A stretch of 64,000 nucleotides of DNA from SXVE01 sp036388895 (GCA_036388895.1 DASVQY010000002.1:186001-250000), one strand, 5' to 3'. Counted from the first letter of the stretch, positions 8,553-18,147 are shown. Numbers and translations are program-made. Notes: generated by a model from the sequence alone, not told the origin.

Positions 8553-9839
8553 TTAGCGTGTGCCTTTCTTTTTCGGAGCCGGTTTTTTAGCCGGAGTTTT
8601 CGCAGTTTTCGCTTCTGCGGCAGCCGTTCCGTTAGCGCTGCTGGCTGGCTTGGTTGCCGCCTGGGTATTTGTGTTGACTACAGGAACCGATGTAGTCGGA
8701 GTTGTCATGGAAGTCGTGCCGTTTGTTGATGTAGTCGCCGGAGCGGCTTCGACAACTGGAGTAACTTCGCTTGTCGGATTCGGCATCGGTTTCGCCGTTA
8801 CTGACGAGATATATGCGTCCATTCCGTCGGCTTTTCCGTTATTGCGGAACGTGTAAAAATCTTTGATCAAAGCGTAAACGGCATCTTTCTGAGTTTTTTC
8901 CGCCGGTGTATTTCCAAACAGTTTGTAAGCTCTCGCATAAGCGTCAATCGCGCGGTCGGCATAGCCTTTCTGCAAAGCGTAAATCGCTTTCGTTTCGTCC
9001 GTATCAACGTTGTTCGCCGCTTTCAGCTTTTCGGTTCGCTGGTTTTCAAGCTTGACGGCTTCATCCTGATAATACTGACCGATAGCGGTGAAAACTTCCG
9101 GGAATTTTTGCGGCGCCGAATTATACTGAGTCACTTTGTAAAAATACGGCAACGCGTCTTTTTTGTTTTTGTCGCGGAAGTATTTAATGTAACCGATTGT
9201 ATAGTTCAACCAACCAAGAGCGTTGTTTTTACCGTCGGGAAATTTAGCATTTTTATAATTTATTCCTACGCCTTTATAAGCAACTCCGTAATTGACGGAA
9301 GTTGCGCCGCCTTCGATTCTCTGAATCGCTTCCTGTGCGTATCTTACGGTATCGGCGTTAAATTTGTCGTTGTTCTTAATTGATTCGTCGAGTCCGATTG
9401 AACCGAGCAAAATTGCAACATCAAGTTGAATCTTCGGGTCCTTTTCAACCGCCAGAACTTCTTTGCCGGCAGCATAAACTTCATCCCAATTTTTAGCTTG
9501 CAACGAATTATTGAAACGGGCGTAAAGTTTCTCCATATCTTCCGCTACTTGAGTATCTTTGATTAGTTTTTCCGTTGGCGGAATATAGCCTTTCAAGTAA
9601 TCAACCTGCGCTTTGGCGTCAGCACAAGCACCGTATTTTTCAATATATTCCTTTGCGGCTTCAACAGCAATTTTACGTTGTGGAATCGCTTTGTCGAAAT
9701 TATCGGTGAATCTTTTGTAAACGGCTTGTTGCGCCTCGACATTATCGCAAGCGTCTTGAGCAAAACTTTCACTTGCGCCGACGGCGGTAAAAGTCACAGC
9801 CAAAACTCCTAAACCTAAAAACCTAAAAACTGATTTCAT
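8553..9839 (-). CDS. Secreted helical repeat protein with Thr/Ala/Lys-rich tail
   Basis: This 428-residue protein starts with a signal peptide (cleavage near ESFAQ, residue 28). Residues 30-340 are helical and tetratricopeptide-like, with repeats spaced as in TPR solenoids (for example GWLNYTIGYIKYFRD and ALPYFYKVTQY). The last about 80 residues are low in complexity, rich in Thr, Ala and Pro, and finish AKKPAPKKKGTR. It could be a periplasmic scaffold. A GGAGGAAA ribosome site lies seven bases before the ATG. The gene has its own terminator. Confidence 0.85.
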   Translation of the reverse strand: MKSVFRFLGLGVLAVTFTAVGASESFAQDACDNVEAQQAVYKRFTDNFDKAIPQRKIAVEAAKEYIEKYGACADAKAQVDYLKGYIPPTEKLIKDTQVAEDMEKLYARFNNSLQAKNWDEVYAAGKEVLAVEKDPKIQLDVAILLGSIGLDESIKNNDKFNADTVRYAQEAIQRIEGGATSVNYGVAYKGVGINYKNAKFPDGKNNALGWLNYTIGYIKYFRDKNKKDALPYFYKVTQYNSAPQKFPEVFTAIGQYYQDEAVKLENQRTEKLKAANNVDTDETKAIYALQKGYADRAIDAYARAYKLFGNTPAEKTQKDAVYALIKDFYTFRNNGKADGMDAYISSVTAKPMPNPTSEVTPVVEAAPATTSTNGTTSMTTPTTSVPVVNTNTQAATKPASSANGTAAAEAKTAKTPAKKPAPKKKGTR

Positions 9840-9928
9840 TAAATTTTCCTCCGTGGTGGCTTTAAACCTAACTTCTTTTTTTATTATTTGAAACTTGTTA
9901 AGAGTTTCAGCGTTTTGCGTCCATTCTG

Positions 9929-10039
9929 ATGAATACCGAAAAAAAAGAGTTGCAAAATTTGTTGCAAAGCATTCTCATCCGCGAAGCGAGAAACAGCGGC
10001 GGCAACAAATACATTCCGAAAGACGCAAGAACTAAATAA
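9929..10039 (+). CDS. Possible 36-residue small protein
   Basis: A short frame in the 314-base gap reads MNTEKKELQNLLQSILIREA and then a basic tail. The first 20 residues form a plausible amphipathic helix, and codon choice resembles real genes here. There is no good ribosome site before the ATG and no homologue I can name, so it may be chance. The rest of the gap holds the ribosome site of the minus-strand gene at 9839 and a terminator near 10.1 kb. Confidence 0.2.
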   Translation: MNTEKKELQNLLQSILIREARNSGGNKYIPKDARTK

Positions 10040-10074
10040 TCACGTAAGTTTATTTTTCTTGTCAAGCTAAATTT

Positions 10075-10132
10075 AAAGAAAAAAGCGCCGAAATTGTTCG
10101 CTTTTCAGCGATTCTTCGGCGCGCTAGTACTT
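10075..10132 (-). terminator. Stem-loop terminator after the transpeptidase gene
   Basis: GCGCCGAA at 10085-10092 pairs with TTCGGCGC at 10125-10132, with a further CGCT/AGCG pair inside. Read on the minus strand the stem is followed by a TTTTTTC tract. Confidence 0.7.
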
Positions 10133-10153
10133 GTCGGTCGTATTTTTCGACAA

Positions 10154-11839
10154 TTACTTATCAACAATGCGCGGACGCGTTGCTTGATCTCCGCGTTTTT
10201 TCACGGTTATAACGACCGGCGGAAACATATCAGCGACGTTTTCGGCTTTTTTAACGGCGGGATTCGGCATATGCATATTTGTGGACATTTCCTTTTTCGG
10301 AGCCGACGTTTTTTTTACGTTCTCGTTGGTGTCGCCGCCTTCTTCCGCTTCGATAATTTCTTCGTCATCTTCGTCGCTCGAAGGAACCGGAGTTTTGGCA
10401 GTGATATGTGTTTTCGGAGCAATTCTGAACGGAGCCAAAGCTAAATTGCGGTCATTTTTTTCGAGAAGACGCGGGCGAAGCGCCTGATACACTTTTCCGG
10501 CAACCGCCGCAGCGTATTTTCCGCGTTCGGCTTGCCCGCGCGTGATGACGACGACCGAGTATTTCGGATTTTGAATCGGAGCGACCGACGCGAAAAGTCC
10601 TAACCAGGAGCCTTTTCCGATGCACGAACCGGTTTTTCCGGCGACGCCCATTGACGCGTCAACGCCGCGCCGCGCCGTTCCGTATTCTGCCGCGCCGACC
10701 ATTCCCGGAATAACGCCCGTCACGCTCGTCATCGGCAGATTTAGCTGACGGCGCAGAAATCCGCGAAAACTCGTTTGTTCGACGCGCGAGCGCGGAACTT
10801 GCGGAACGACGATTTTCCCGCCGTTGGAAATTGCCGAAACCATGACGGCTAACTGCACGGGCGAAACTTCAAAATCGTCGCCGTGCGAATAAATCAAGGC
10901 TTTGCTGTTGTTGTACGGCAGTTTTCCGCCGACCTCGCCTTCGTAATTTATGCCGGTCGGCTCGCCCAAACCCAAAGCGCGAGCGTAAGAAATAATCTTG
11001 GTGTTGCCGATATTGACGCCGACTTTTTGAAAATAAACATTATTAGAATAAGCGAGCGCATCGTCGAGATTCATACGAAAATTGCCGACGTATCCTTCGC
11101 TGTCAATAACGCTTTCGTTGATGCCCGCAACGCCCGTCACGAGCTTGATTGTTGAACACGGACGATAGCTGTTGCGAACAGCCCATTCCTGGTTGACCAC
11201 GGTCAAAATTTTTCCGGTCTGCGCTTCCATTACGACGACCGTTCCGGCGTGATTGCCGAGCGCGGCGATTGCGGCTCGGCGAATTTGCGGGTCCTCGCCT
11301 TCGGTGTTGTCATTGGCGATATTCTCCATTGTTTCGGTGCGCAGTCCGCGCTCGAAAGCCAGAGCGCGTTCACGGGCTTCGCGGGCGGCTTGTTCGCGAC
11401 GGCGTTTTTCGGCGAGAATCGCCTGACGACGAGCTTCTTCGGCTTTTTGGCGTTCGATTTCTTCTGCGCGCTGGCGTGCTTCTTCAACTTTTCTCGCTTC
11501 TGCAGCCTTTTTCGATTCTTTTTCTTTCGCCGAATCTTTCTTTTTCAGCTCGGCTTGCCGATTTTTATCGTTTTTATCGTCGCTTTCCTTTTTCTTTGCT
11601 TCGGCTTTTTTTAACTCGGCTTGTTTAGCCTTATCTTTTGACGAAGATTTCTCCTTCTTTGCCGACGCGCTTTCTTTTTTGGCATCCTTAGCGGTCTTTT
11701 CCGACTTCTTATCGGCGGTTTGGTTTTTGCCGGCGGATTTTTTTGTTTGGGCTTGGGTGTTTACGGAAAACAAAAAGATTAATAAAAAAAGCGCGGAACA
11801 GAACTTTAAATGACCGATTCGGGGGCGTAATAGCATCAT
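10154..11839 (-). CDS. Penicillin-binding transpeptidase with a long charged coiled-coil N-terminus
   Basis: The 561-residue protein carries all three penicillin-binding motifs: STIK (229-232), SNN (265-267) and KTG (402-404). It is therefore probably an active D,D-transpeptidase for peptidoglycan cross-linking. It begins with a signal or anchor segment (10-31). Residues 32-165 are extremely rich in Lys, Glu, Ala and Arg and read as a long coiled coil. The tail after 440 is acidic and low in complexity. It lacks the PBP dimerisation module usual in class B enzymes, so it is smaller at its core than PbpA or FtsI. The start is one of two adjacent ATGs. Confidence 0.85.
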   Translation of the reverse strand: MMLLRPRIGHLKFCSALFLLIFLFSVNTQAQTKKSAGKNQTADKKSEKTAKDAKKESASAKKEKSSSKDKAKQAELKKAEAKKKESDDKNDKNRQAELKKKDSAKEKESKKAAEARKVEEARQRAEEIERQKAEEARRQAILAEKRRREQAAREARERALAFERGLRTETMENIANDNTEGEDPQIRRAAIAALGNHAGTVVVMEAQTGKILTVVNQEWAVRNSYRPCSTIKLVTGVAGINESVIDSEGYVGNFRMNLDDALAYSNNVYFQKVGVNIGNTKIISYARALGLGEPTGINYEGEVGGKLPYNNSKALIYSHGDDFEVSPVQLAVMVSAISNGGKIVVPQVPRSRVEQTSFRGFLRRQLNLPMTSVTGVIPGMVGAAEYGTARRGVDASMGVAGKTGSCIGKGSWLGLFASVAPIQNPKYSVVVITRGQAERGKYAAAVAGKVYQALRPRLLEKNDRNLALAPFRIAPKTHITAKTPVPSSDEDDEEIIEAEEGGDTNENVKKTSAPKKEMSTNMHMPNPAVKKAENVADMFPPVVITVKKRGDQATRPRIVDK

Positions 11840-12048
11840 TTTTACCTCGGATTAAAGGGATTTTTATTGGAGATTTTCCAGGAGAGCCGAAAATTCCTAA
11901 TTAACTATTTAGTTTTTGTTGGTAAACAAGAATTGCTTTTAGAAGCTAAACAAGACTATAACATTGCAAATTGAAAAACAGCAAGATTATTTTGAATTTT
12001 TCGGTTTTATCTGATTTGGAATCTAAAATTTAGAGTTTGAAATCTCAA

Positions 12049-13548
12049 ATGATGAATTTCTTTAAAACATTTCGCGGAAGACTGCTGGTAATTCTGGCGC
12101 TTTTGCTCATTGCCACTCTCGGCATTCAATATTATCTCAATCTGCGAACGCAGGAAGAAAATAACAGTCTGCGCGAAAAGCAGGAACAGGCTTTAGTTGC
12201 CGGATTCGCGCTCGGAATCAACACTATTACTTCCAGAGAAGAATATTTGGAGGATTTGGTCAAACGCGAAGGTCAGACTTTCTTCGACGAAGAAACCACC
12301 CAACGAATTAAAGACATTATCGTCATCAATCAGGCATGGCAGATTACGGATAGTCTAACTCCGGAATACGTTCCGATTCTCGATGAAAATGGGCAAACGA
12401 AGTATCGTAATTTAAGCGATATTAAAAATCTTCCGCCGCTCATGGAAGGAAAGAATCGTCTGGGCGAAGATTTTGAGAAATTTCCGAACGCGCGAGTAGG
12501 TAACAAAGAAGAAACTGACGGCGAAGCACACGCTATTCCTGTTGAGACCAGCGACGGTCGTTATTATGTAATGGTCATTCTGAAAAACGATTCAAAGGAA
12601 GCTGACGCTCGTGCTCTTCGACCCTTGATTTACACGTTGGCGATTTTGCTGCTTTCAGCTTTAACGACTTTTTATCTCGTTTGGCGATTTTCCCGTCCAA
12701 TTGCAAATTTATCCGATGCTGCCCGACGCATCGCCGAAGGAGATTTGACTGTACGGGTTAAAGGCGCAGACCGAACAGACGAAATGGGCGAATTATCTTC
12801 ACGATTCAATGAAATGACGGCAGAACTCGCCAAAAAGCGCGAACTCGAAACGCGTGTTCAGGAAGCGGAAAAATCGGCTGTTGTCGGTAGGCTAGCGTCG
12901 GCAATTGCGCACGAAATCCGCAACCCGCTTAATTACATAAATTTAACGCTTGACCATTTGCGCTCCAAATTTAAACCCGAAGATGAGCAAAAACGGGAAA
13001 CTTTTGAGAAGTTGACCGCACAGCTGAAAACCGAAGTCGGCAGAATCAACAATCAAATTTCGGATTTTCTGCGTTACTCGCGCCCGCTCACTTTGAATTT
13101 GCAGCCGACCGACACGCGCGAAATCATCGAAGACTCGCTGCACATTGTCGAACCGCAAGCCGAAGATCAAAACATCAAGATCAGTGTCATTGAGCGCGAA
13201 AACGTGCCGCGCATTTCCGGCGACGCCGAATTTCTGCGCTCGGTTTTCAATAATCTCTTCATCAACGCGGTACAGGCGATGGAAAAAGACGGCGGCAATT
13301 TAAATATTACAATTTCGCCGGATACAGATCACGTTAAAATCGAAATTTCCGATACCGGTTGCGGAATCACAGAAGAACACCGCTCAAAAATCTTTGAGCC
13401 GTATTTTTCAACCAAAGAAACAGGAACTGGATTAGGTTTAGCGATTGTGAAAAAAATTATTGACGACCATAACGGCACGATTGAAGTTGAATCGGCATCA
13501 AATGTTGGAACGAAATTTACAGTAAAACTGCCCCGAGTTGAGACTTGA
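12049..13548 (+). CDS. Membrane sensor histidine kinase (NtrB/AtoS-like)
   Basis: The 499-residue kinase has membrane segments at about 8-28 and 190-212, enclosing a periplasmic sensor of about 160 residues with no recognised fold. A HAMP domain follows (RPIANLSDAARRIAEGD), then HisKA with the phospho-acceptor in AIAHEIRNPLNY, and HATPase_c with the N, G1 and G2 boxes (NNLFINAVQAM, DTGCGI, GTGLGLAIV). An upstream in-frame TTG also exists, but the paired ATGs are preferred. The sigma-54 regulator at 14.2 kb is the likely partner, with an OmpH-like gene in between. Confidence 0.93.
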   Translation: MMNFFKTFRGRLLVILALLLIATLGIQYYLNLRTQEENNSLREKQEQALVAGFALGINTITSREEYLEDLVKREGQTFFDEETTQRIKDIIVINQAWQITDSLTPEYVPILDENGQTKYRNLSDIKNLPPLMEGKNRLGEDFEKFPNARVGNKEETDGEAHAIPVETSDGRYYVMVILKNDSKEADARALRPLIYTLAILLLSALTTFYLVWRFSRPIANLSDAARRIAEGDLTVRVKGADRTDEMGELSSRFNEMTAELAKKRELETRVQEAEKSAVVGRLASAIAHEIRNPLNYINLTLDHLRSKFKPEDEQKRETFEKLTAQLKTEVGRINNQISDFLRYSRPLTLNLQPTDTREIIEDSLHIVEPQAEDQNIKISVIERENVPRISGDAEFLRSVFNNLFINAVQAMEKDGGNLNITISPDTDHVKIEISDTGCGITEEHRSKIFEPYFSTKETGTGLGLAIVKKIIDDHNGTIEVESASNVGTKFTVKLPRVET

Positions 13549-13551
13549 TTT

Positions 13552-14136
13552 ATGAATTGTTTTTCCTTTTTTGTCCTTAGTTTTGTTTTAATTTCAGTCT
13601 TTGCAGTTTCGGCAACTGCTCAGATGGAAAAAGAACATGCCGGTTCCTTATGCAAAGTTGCCATTATTAACAGTAAGATTTTTAGAAATAAAGATTCTGG
13701 AATCAAAGAAGTGAGTGATGCTTACGACAAAGTTGAAACCGAACTTAAGTCACAATCGGAAGAATTAAAATTAATGGCTGAAGAAATAAAAAAACGGGAG
13801 AACTGACTAAAAATTCTTACAGGAGCGGGCGGACCTACAAATGAAGAAATAAACTTCAGAATAAAACAATATGAACTCGCTGTAAGTAATTTTAAGAGCA
13901 TGCAAGAGAAAGTAAAATCTCTTTATGAAAAACGCGTAATTGAATTAACTGCTGACATAAATAAAAGAATAATTGAAGCCACCAGTTTGTTTGCAAAGGA
14001 AAAAGGTTATTTGTTTATTTTAGATATTTCAAAATTAGACGAATCCTTTATACTTACGAAATCTGATAATGCTGATGTAACTGAAGAATTTATTAAGTAT
14101 TATAAGGGGAATTTTGCTAAAACCAAGTCGCAATAG
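13552..14136 (+). pseudogene. OmpH/Skp-like periplasmic chaperone interrupted by in-frame TGA
   Basis: The frame starts with a signal peptide (MNCFSFFVLSF to SATAQ) and continues with helical coiled-coil sequence like OmpH/Skp, a periplasmic holdase for outer-membrane proteins. It stops at TGA 13804-13806 after KKREN. The same frame then stays open for 110 more codons (LKILTGAGGPTNEE onward) through a coiled coil and KGYLFILDISK, typical of the OmpH C-terminus. Without the stop it would be 194 residues. The internal ATG at 13900 has no ribosome site. Nonsense mutation, recoding or sequencing error are all possible. Confidence 0.7.
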
Positions 14137-14157
14137 TTTTTGTATTTGAGTAATTTT

Positions 14158-15510
14158 ATGGCTAGAAAATCAATTTTAGTAGTAGACGATGAAAAATCTC
14201 AGCGTGAGATTTTGGAGATGATTTTGTCGGGCGAAGGCTACGATGTGACAACGGCGAGTTCGGGCGAGGCAGCGATGAAGTTTGTTGCCGACCGGCGTTT
14301 CGATCTGGTTTTAACCGATTTGAAAATGACCGGAATGAGCGGTCTAGATTTGTTGAAGGAGTTAACCAATTTCGATAAATCAATAATCGTCATTTTGCTG
14401 ACGGCTCACGGTTCAGTTGATTCGGCAGTTGATGCGCTGCGTTTAGGCGCGTTCGATTATTTACAGAAGCCTTACGACAGCGAAAAATTGCTAGATACCG
14501 TAAGTCGCGCTTTGAACAAACTTTCAAATTTAGATACGGAAATTGTATCGGCTTCGCCGGAAATGGATAAGGTAAAAAAGCTGATTTTGAAAGTGGCGAA
14601 GTCGAATTCGACCGTTTTGATTCGCGGCGAATCGGGAACGGGTAAGGAATTGATAGCGCGTGCGATTCATCAAAATTCTCTGCGTTCGAGCGAGACGTTT
14701 CAAGCCGTCAACTGCGCCGCGATTAACGAAAATCTTTTGGAATCCGAACTTTTCGGACACGAAAAAGGCTCGTTTACGGGCGCTGTCGGCGAAAAGAAAG
14801 GCTTGTTTGAAGTTGCCGATAACGGAACGCTTTTTTTAGATGAGATCGGCGAGCTCGAAGTCAGTTTGCAGGCTAAAATGCTGCGCGCTTTGCAGGAAAA
14901 GCAAATTCGTCGTGTCGGCGGCACGCGGGAAATCGACGTAGACGTGCGCGTTGTCGCGGCGACGAACCGCGATTTGCTGCAAATGGTCGAGGAAAAACGC
15001 TTTCGCGAAGATTTGTATTATCGTCTCAATGTGCTTTCAATCGAAATTCCGCCGCTGCGCGAGCGCGGTTCGGACGTGCAGGTTTTAATCGAATATTTTC
15101 TCAAAAAACATACCGGCGGCACGAACCGGAACGTTAAAATAAATGCCGAAGCCAGACGAATTCTGGAAAATTATTCGTATCCGGGAAACGTTCGTCAGCT
15201 GGAATTCGCGCTCGAACGCGCTATTTTATTGTGCGAAAACGATACGATTACGCCCGACGACTTGCCGCCTGAAATGTCGCATACAGCGAAAGCCGTTGCG
15301 TCCGGCGATCTTTTCAAATTGCCCGCAGAAGGCGTGAATTTTGAAGATGTCGAGCGCAGTTTGATTATGCAGGCGATGGAGCGCACCGATTACAACATTA
15401 CGAAATCGGCGAAATTGCTAGGCTTGACGTTCAGAACTCTGCAGTATCGCTTAGAAAAATTCGGCATCAAGCGCGACGGCGACGGCAGCGAGGACGAACA
15501 GGAAGCGTAG
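14158..15510 (+). CDS. Sigma-54-dependent response regulator (NtrC family)
   Basis: This 450-residue regulator has a receiver domain with phospho-acceptor Asp54 (LVLTDLKM), a AAA+ domain with Walker A GESGTGKE, and a Fis-type helix-turn-helix (NITKSAKLLGLTFRTLQYRL). The sigma-54 contact loop reads GSFTGA rather than GAFTGA, a conservative variant. It drives promoters that need RpoN, which is not in the window. The TTG 18 bases upstream is an unlikely start; the ATG gives a normal receiver N-terminus. It follows the sensor kinase and OmpH-like gene by a short gap, so probably one operon. Confidence 0.95.
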   Translation: MARKSILVVDDEKSQREILEMILSGEGYDVTTASSGEAAMKFVADRRFDLVLTDLKMTGMSGLDLLKELTNFDKSIIVILLTAHGSVDSAVDALRLGAFDYLQKPYDSEKLLDTVSRALNKLSNLDTEIVSASPEMDKVKKLILKVAKSNSTVLIRGESGTGKELIARAIHQNSLRSSETFQAVNCAAINENLLESELFGHEKGSFTGAVGEKKGLFEVADNGTLFLDEIGELEVSLQAKMLRALQEKQIRRVGGTREIDVDVRVVAATNRDLLQMVEEKRFREDLYYRLNVLSIEIPPLRERGSDVQVLIEYFLKKHTGGTNRNVKINAEARRILENYSYPGNVRQLEFALERAILLCENDTITPDDLPPEMSHTAKAVASGDLFKLPAEGVNFEDVERSLIMQAMERTDYNITKSAKLLGLTFRTLQYRLEKFGIKRDGDGSEDEQEA

Positions 15511-15613
15511 TAAACTGTGACGGAATTTGAACAGGATAAACCGGATATTCGAAATGAATAAATTTATCAACGTGTTTGTTTTGTTAAAATCGTTCTGAAA
15601 AGGAGAAATTGCA

Positions 15614-16231
15614 ATGGAATGGTTTTCGACGTTGAGTTTGGCGCTTGGAACGGCTTGGACTTCGGGAATTAATCTTTATGCGACAGTCGCCGTTTTGGGG
15701 CTTTTACAAAGATTCGGAGCGACGAAACTGCCGGGCGGTCTGGAGGTTTTGGATAATTGGTGGATTATCGGCGTCGCCGTTTTTTTGTATTTGATTGAAT
15801 TTTTCGCCGATAAAATTCCGTATGTGGACAGCATTTGGGACGCCGTTCACACATTCATCCGCGTTCCGGCGGGCGCGATTGTCGCTTACGCGGCGACGAA
15901 CGAGATGGATGCGGGCGTGGCGACGATTGCAGCTTTGCTCGGCGGCGGTTTAGCGTTTTCTTCGCACGGCACAAAAGCCGCTCTGCGCGCCGGGGCGAAT
16001 CTTTCGCCGGAACCGGTTTCAAACTGGATTTTGTCAATCGTCGAAGACATCATCGCGTTTGTCGGAACGTTTTTGGCTGTTTTTGCTCCGGTTTTGATCA
16101 CGTTCGTTTTGCTGGTTTTCACGCTCTTTTTCGTTTGGTTCGCTCCGAAAGTTTTTCGCGCCGTTCGTCGTTTATTTAATGCGCTCCGCACATTTTTCGG
16201 CGGAAAGGGCTTTAGCGGAGCGGCGCGTTAA
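15614..16231 (+). CDS. DUF4126 membrane protein
   Basis: The 205-residue protein matches the DUF4126 family by its N-terminal LALGTAWTSGINLYATVAVLG and by the conserved helix DSIWDAVHTFIRVPAGAI. There are about five membrane segments, and the C-terminal helix (residues 175-205) is basic. The function of the family is not established. AAAGGAGAAA precedes the ATG by 5-6 bases. The gene is convergent with the glycosyltransferase at 16.3 kb. Confidence 0.85.
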   Translation: MEWFSTLSLALGTAWTSGINLYATVAVLGLLQRFGATKLPGGLEVLDNWWIIGVAVFLYLIEFFADKIPYVDSIWDAVHTFIRVPAGAIVAYAATNEMDAGVATIAALLGGGLAFSSHGTKAALRAGANLSPEPVSNWILSIVEDIIAFVGTFLAVFAPVLITFVLLVFTLFFVWFAPKVFRAVRRLFNALRTFFGGKGFSGAAR

Positions 16232-16277
16232 TTTGCGGTAATTAAAATGCTTTTAGAATCGGATTTCGCTTCAATGC

Positions 16278-17591
16278 TTAGTTGTTTTCGCCGTTTTTAC
16301 AAATCTTTGCGATTGTAAAACGAAATAAATCTGCCGTTGGCAAAGCCACATATAATATGTAGAACGGTTCGAGCGTTATAGTTCTGAAACGATTCTGAAC
16401 GTAAAATCCTACCGAAAATATAAACATTGACAGAAAAAGCCCGAAAATCCAGAAATGTTTTCTGAAGTTGCGCCGAAGAGACGTAAAAATTCCGAAATAA
16501 GCGAAAAGGTAAACGGGAAGGGAAATGAGCAGAGAAGCCAGCCAAAACCTGAAAGAATAATAATTCGGATTTACGCCCGGCATTAAAAAGTAATAAAGAT
16601 TATAGATTTTCAGCAGCAGATATTTGCGCGGATTTTCCAGAGACCATCGGACGCCTTCGGCAAAATACATTTTTTGAATCTCGGAATGCGTCAAACCTTC
16701 TCTTTTCGGTTTCAATCGTTCGATGACTTCATACTCCATAATTGACGCGCGGCGCGGCGGAGTGACGAGCGATTTGTACATATCGTCATTATGTCCGATG
16801 AGAAAAAAGCTTCCCTCGCCGCTCGAACTAATCACGTAAGTATTATTTACCTTTAAATTATAAAGCCCGTAGGGAAGCGTAAAAACAAAGCAAATCAGGG
16901 CAAAAGTTGCGCTGTAAGCGAGTTTTTGCCGAAAGGTTTTGTTTTTTGAAAGAAAGATAAACAGCGGAATAAACGGAGCGTAAAGCAATATGTGAGATTT
17001 CGTTAAAAAAGTGATTGAGAATAAAACTGCCGACAAAACGAGCGATGGAAAATGATTTTTGTAAACGGCTTTTAATAAAAAATATACGGTGAAAATGAAA
17101 TGATACTGAAACGGCATGTCCTGCCCGAAAGTGTGCACCCACCAGAGCGTTAAAGGATAAAAGCAATAAATTGCCGCCGCCGTAATAGCTGCGTCGTTTC
17201 TGCGCCAGACTAATCGGGCAGTTTTGTATAAAAATACGCCCGAAAGGGAACATAAAAGGATTTGCGTCGTTTGCAGCGCAAAAATCCAGTGAGAACCGAA
17301 AAGCAATTTGAAAAGCGCCTGAAAATACGGGTAAAAAGGAGCGGTGACAAACAGCGATTCAAGCTCGTTGAGGTTTTCCGACAAAAGGTTGAATTCACCG
17401 CGCAAAATCGCGTCGCTTTGCTGATCGTATCGCGGCGTGTCGCCGAAAAGCTCAAAACTGTCGTAGCCGCTGAAAAAAACGAACGAAGTTCTGACTATTA
17501 AAAAGGCAAAAAAAAACGTCCACAAAATTTGTGCTTCCGACAAACGAGATTTTCCCTGAATCATCGCTCGGAATTTGCGGTAAAATTTCAT
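16278..17591 (-). CDS. GT-C fold integral membrane glycosyltransferase
   Basis: The 437-residue protein has about ten membrane segments. An acidic stretch in the first periplasmic loop (GYDSFELFGDTPRYD, residues about 57-72) resembles the catalytic Asp region of ArnT/PMT-type enzymes that use polyprenyl-phosphate sugars. The C-terminal motif NRFRTITLEPFYI is typical of bacterial members. The acceptor is unknown; lipid A, glycan or protein are possible. The TPR lipoprotein gene ends upstream with its stop codon 18 bases before this start, so they probably form an operon. Confidence 0.8.
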   Translation of the reverse strand: MKFYRKFRAMIQGKSRLSEAQILWTFFFAFLIVRTSFVFFSGYDSFELFGDTPRYDQQSDAILRGEFNLLSENLNELESLFVTAPFYPYFQALFKLLFGSHWIFALQTTQILLCSLSGVFLYKTARLVWRRNDAAITAAAIYCFYPLTLWWVHTFGQDMPFQYHFIFTVYFLLKAVYKNHFPSLVLSAVLFSITFLTKSHILLYAPFIPLFIFLSKNKTFRQKLAYSATFALICFVFTLPYGLYNLKVNNTYVISSSGEGSFFLIGHNDDMYKSLVTPPRRASIMEYEVIERLKPKREGLTHSEIQKMYFAEGVRWSLENPRKYLLLKIYNLYYFLMPGVNPNYYSFRFWLASLLISLPVYLFAYFGIFTSLRRNFRKHFWIFGLFLSMFIFSVGFYVQNRFRTITLEPFYILYVALPTADLFRFTIAKICKNGENN

Positions 17592-17609
17592 CCACCTGCT
17601 TTCCTGGAT

Positions 17610-18143
17610 TTATTTTTCGAACGGCATCGGCTGCGGCTCCTCGCCTTCTTTCGGCGGCTCGCGTTTTAATGAAGCGAAAATTTGCAAAATTTCGTCGTGC
17701 ATTTTTTTAGCGTCCTCGTCGTTCGGGGCAAGTTTCAAACCTTTACGAAAATCGCCGAGCGCGGCTCTGTATTGCGCCGCTTCCGTCAGCATAAATGCGC
17801 GTTCAAAACGCGCCGCCGCCAGATTTTCCTTCGCTTTCGCATCGCTCGGTTTGGCTTTGTATTCTTTTTCCGCCGCTTCGATTTTCGCCGTTTGCGCTGA
17901 AACGTCAATCGCGCGCGCCATCGGCGATTCGGTTGATGCGGAATTCGGTTTGTTCGCTCCGCTCGCCGAATTTGCAGGGGTCGGCGGCAGCGATTTCTCC
18001 GTCGAATGCGCAGCGACGGTTTGCGGCTGCGAACGGTTAACAACGGCAATATTGGAATTTTGCACCGCCACGCTTTGCGACGCACTGTTGCCGCACCCGA
18101 TTAAACTGAAAATACCGAAACTTAAAATTGCAATTTTTTTCAT
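17610..18143 (-). CDS. TPR-containing lipoprotein
   Basis: From the ATG at 18143 the protein has 177 residues with a lipobox LIGC at residues 14-17. A Ser/Asn/Pro-rich linker leads to a helical region from about 75 with a TPR-like pair (AQYRAALGDFRKGLKLAPND). It is probably lipid-anchored in the periplasm. An in-frame TTG further upstream falls inside the repeat region and would hide the lipobox, so it is rejected. No specific role can be given. Confidence 0.8.
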   Translation of the reverse strand: MKKIAILSFGIFSLIGCGNSASQSVAVQNSNIAVVNRSQPQTVAAHSTEKSLPPTPANSASGANKPNSASTESPMARAIDVSAQTAKIEAAEKEYKAKPSDAKAKENLAAARFERAFMLTEAAQYRAALGDFRKGLKLAPNDEDAKKMHDEILQIFASLKREPPKEGEEPQPMPFEK

Positions 18144-18147
18144 AAAA

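Noticed and set aside
13804..13860. Selenocysteine insertion at the OmpH-like TGA
   Set aside because: Pairing after the TGA is short, and a coiled-coil chaperone has no use for a redox residue; mutation or error is simpler, so it is listed only as a test.
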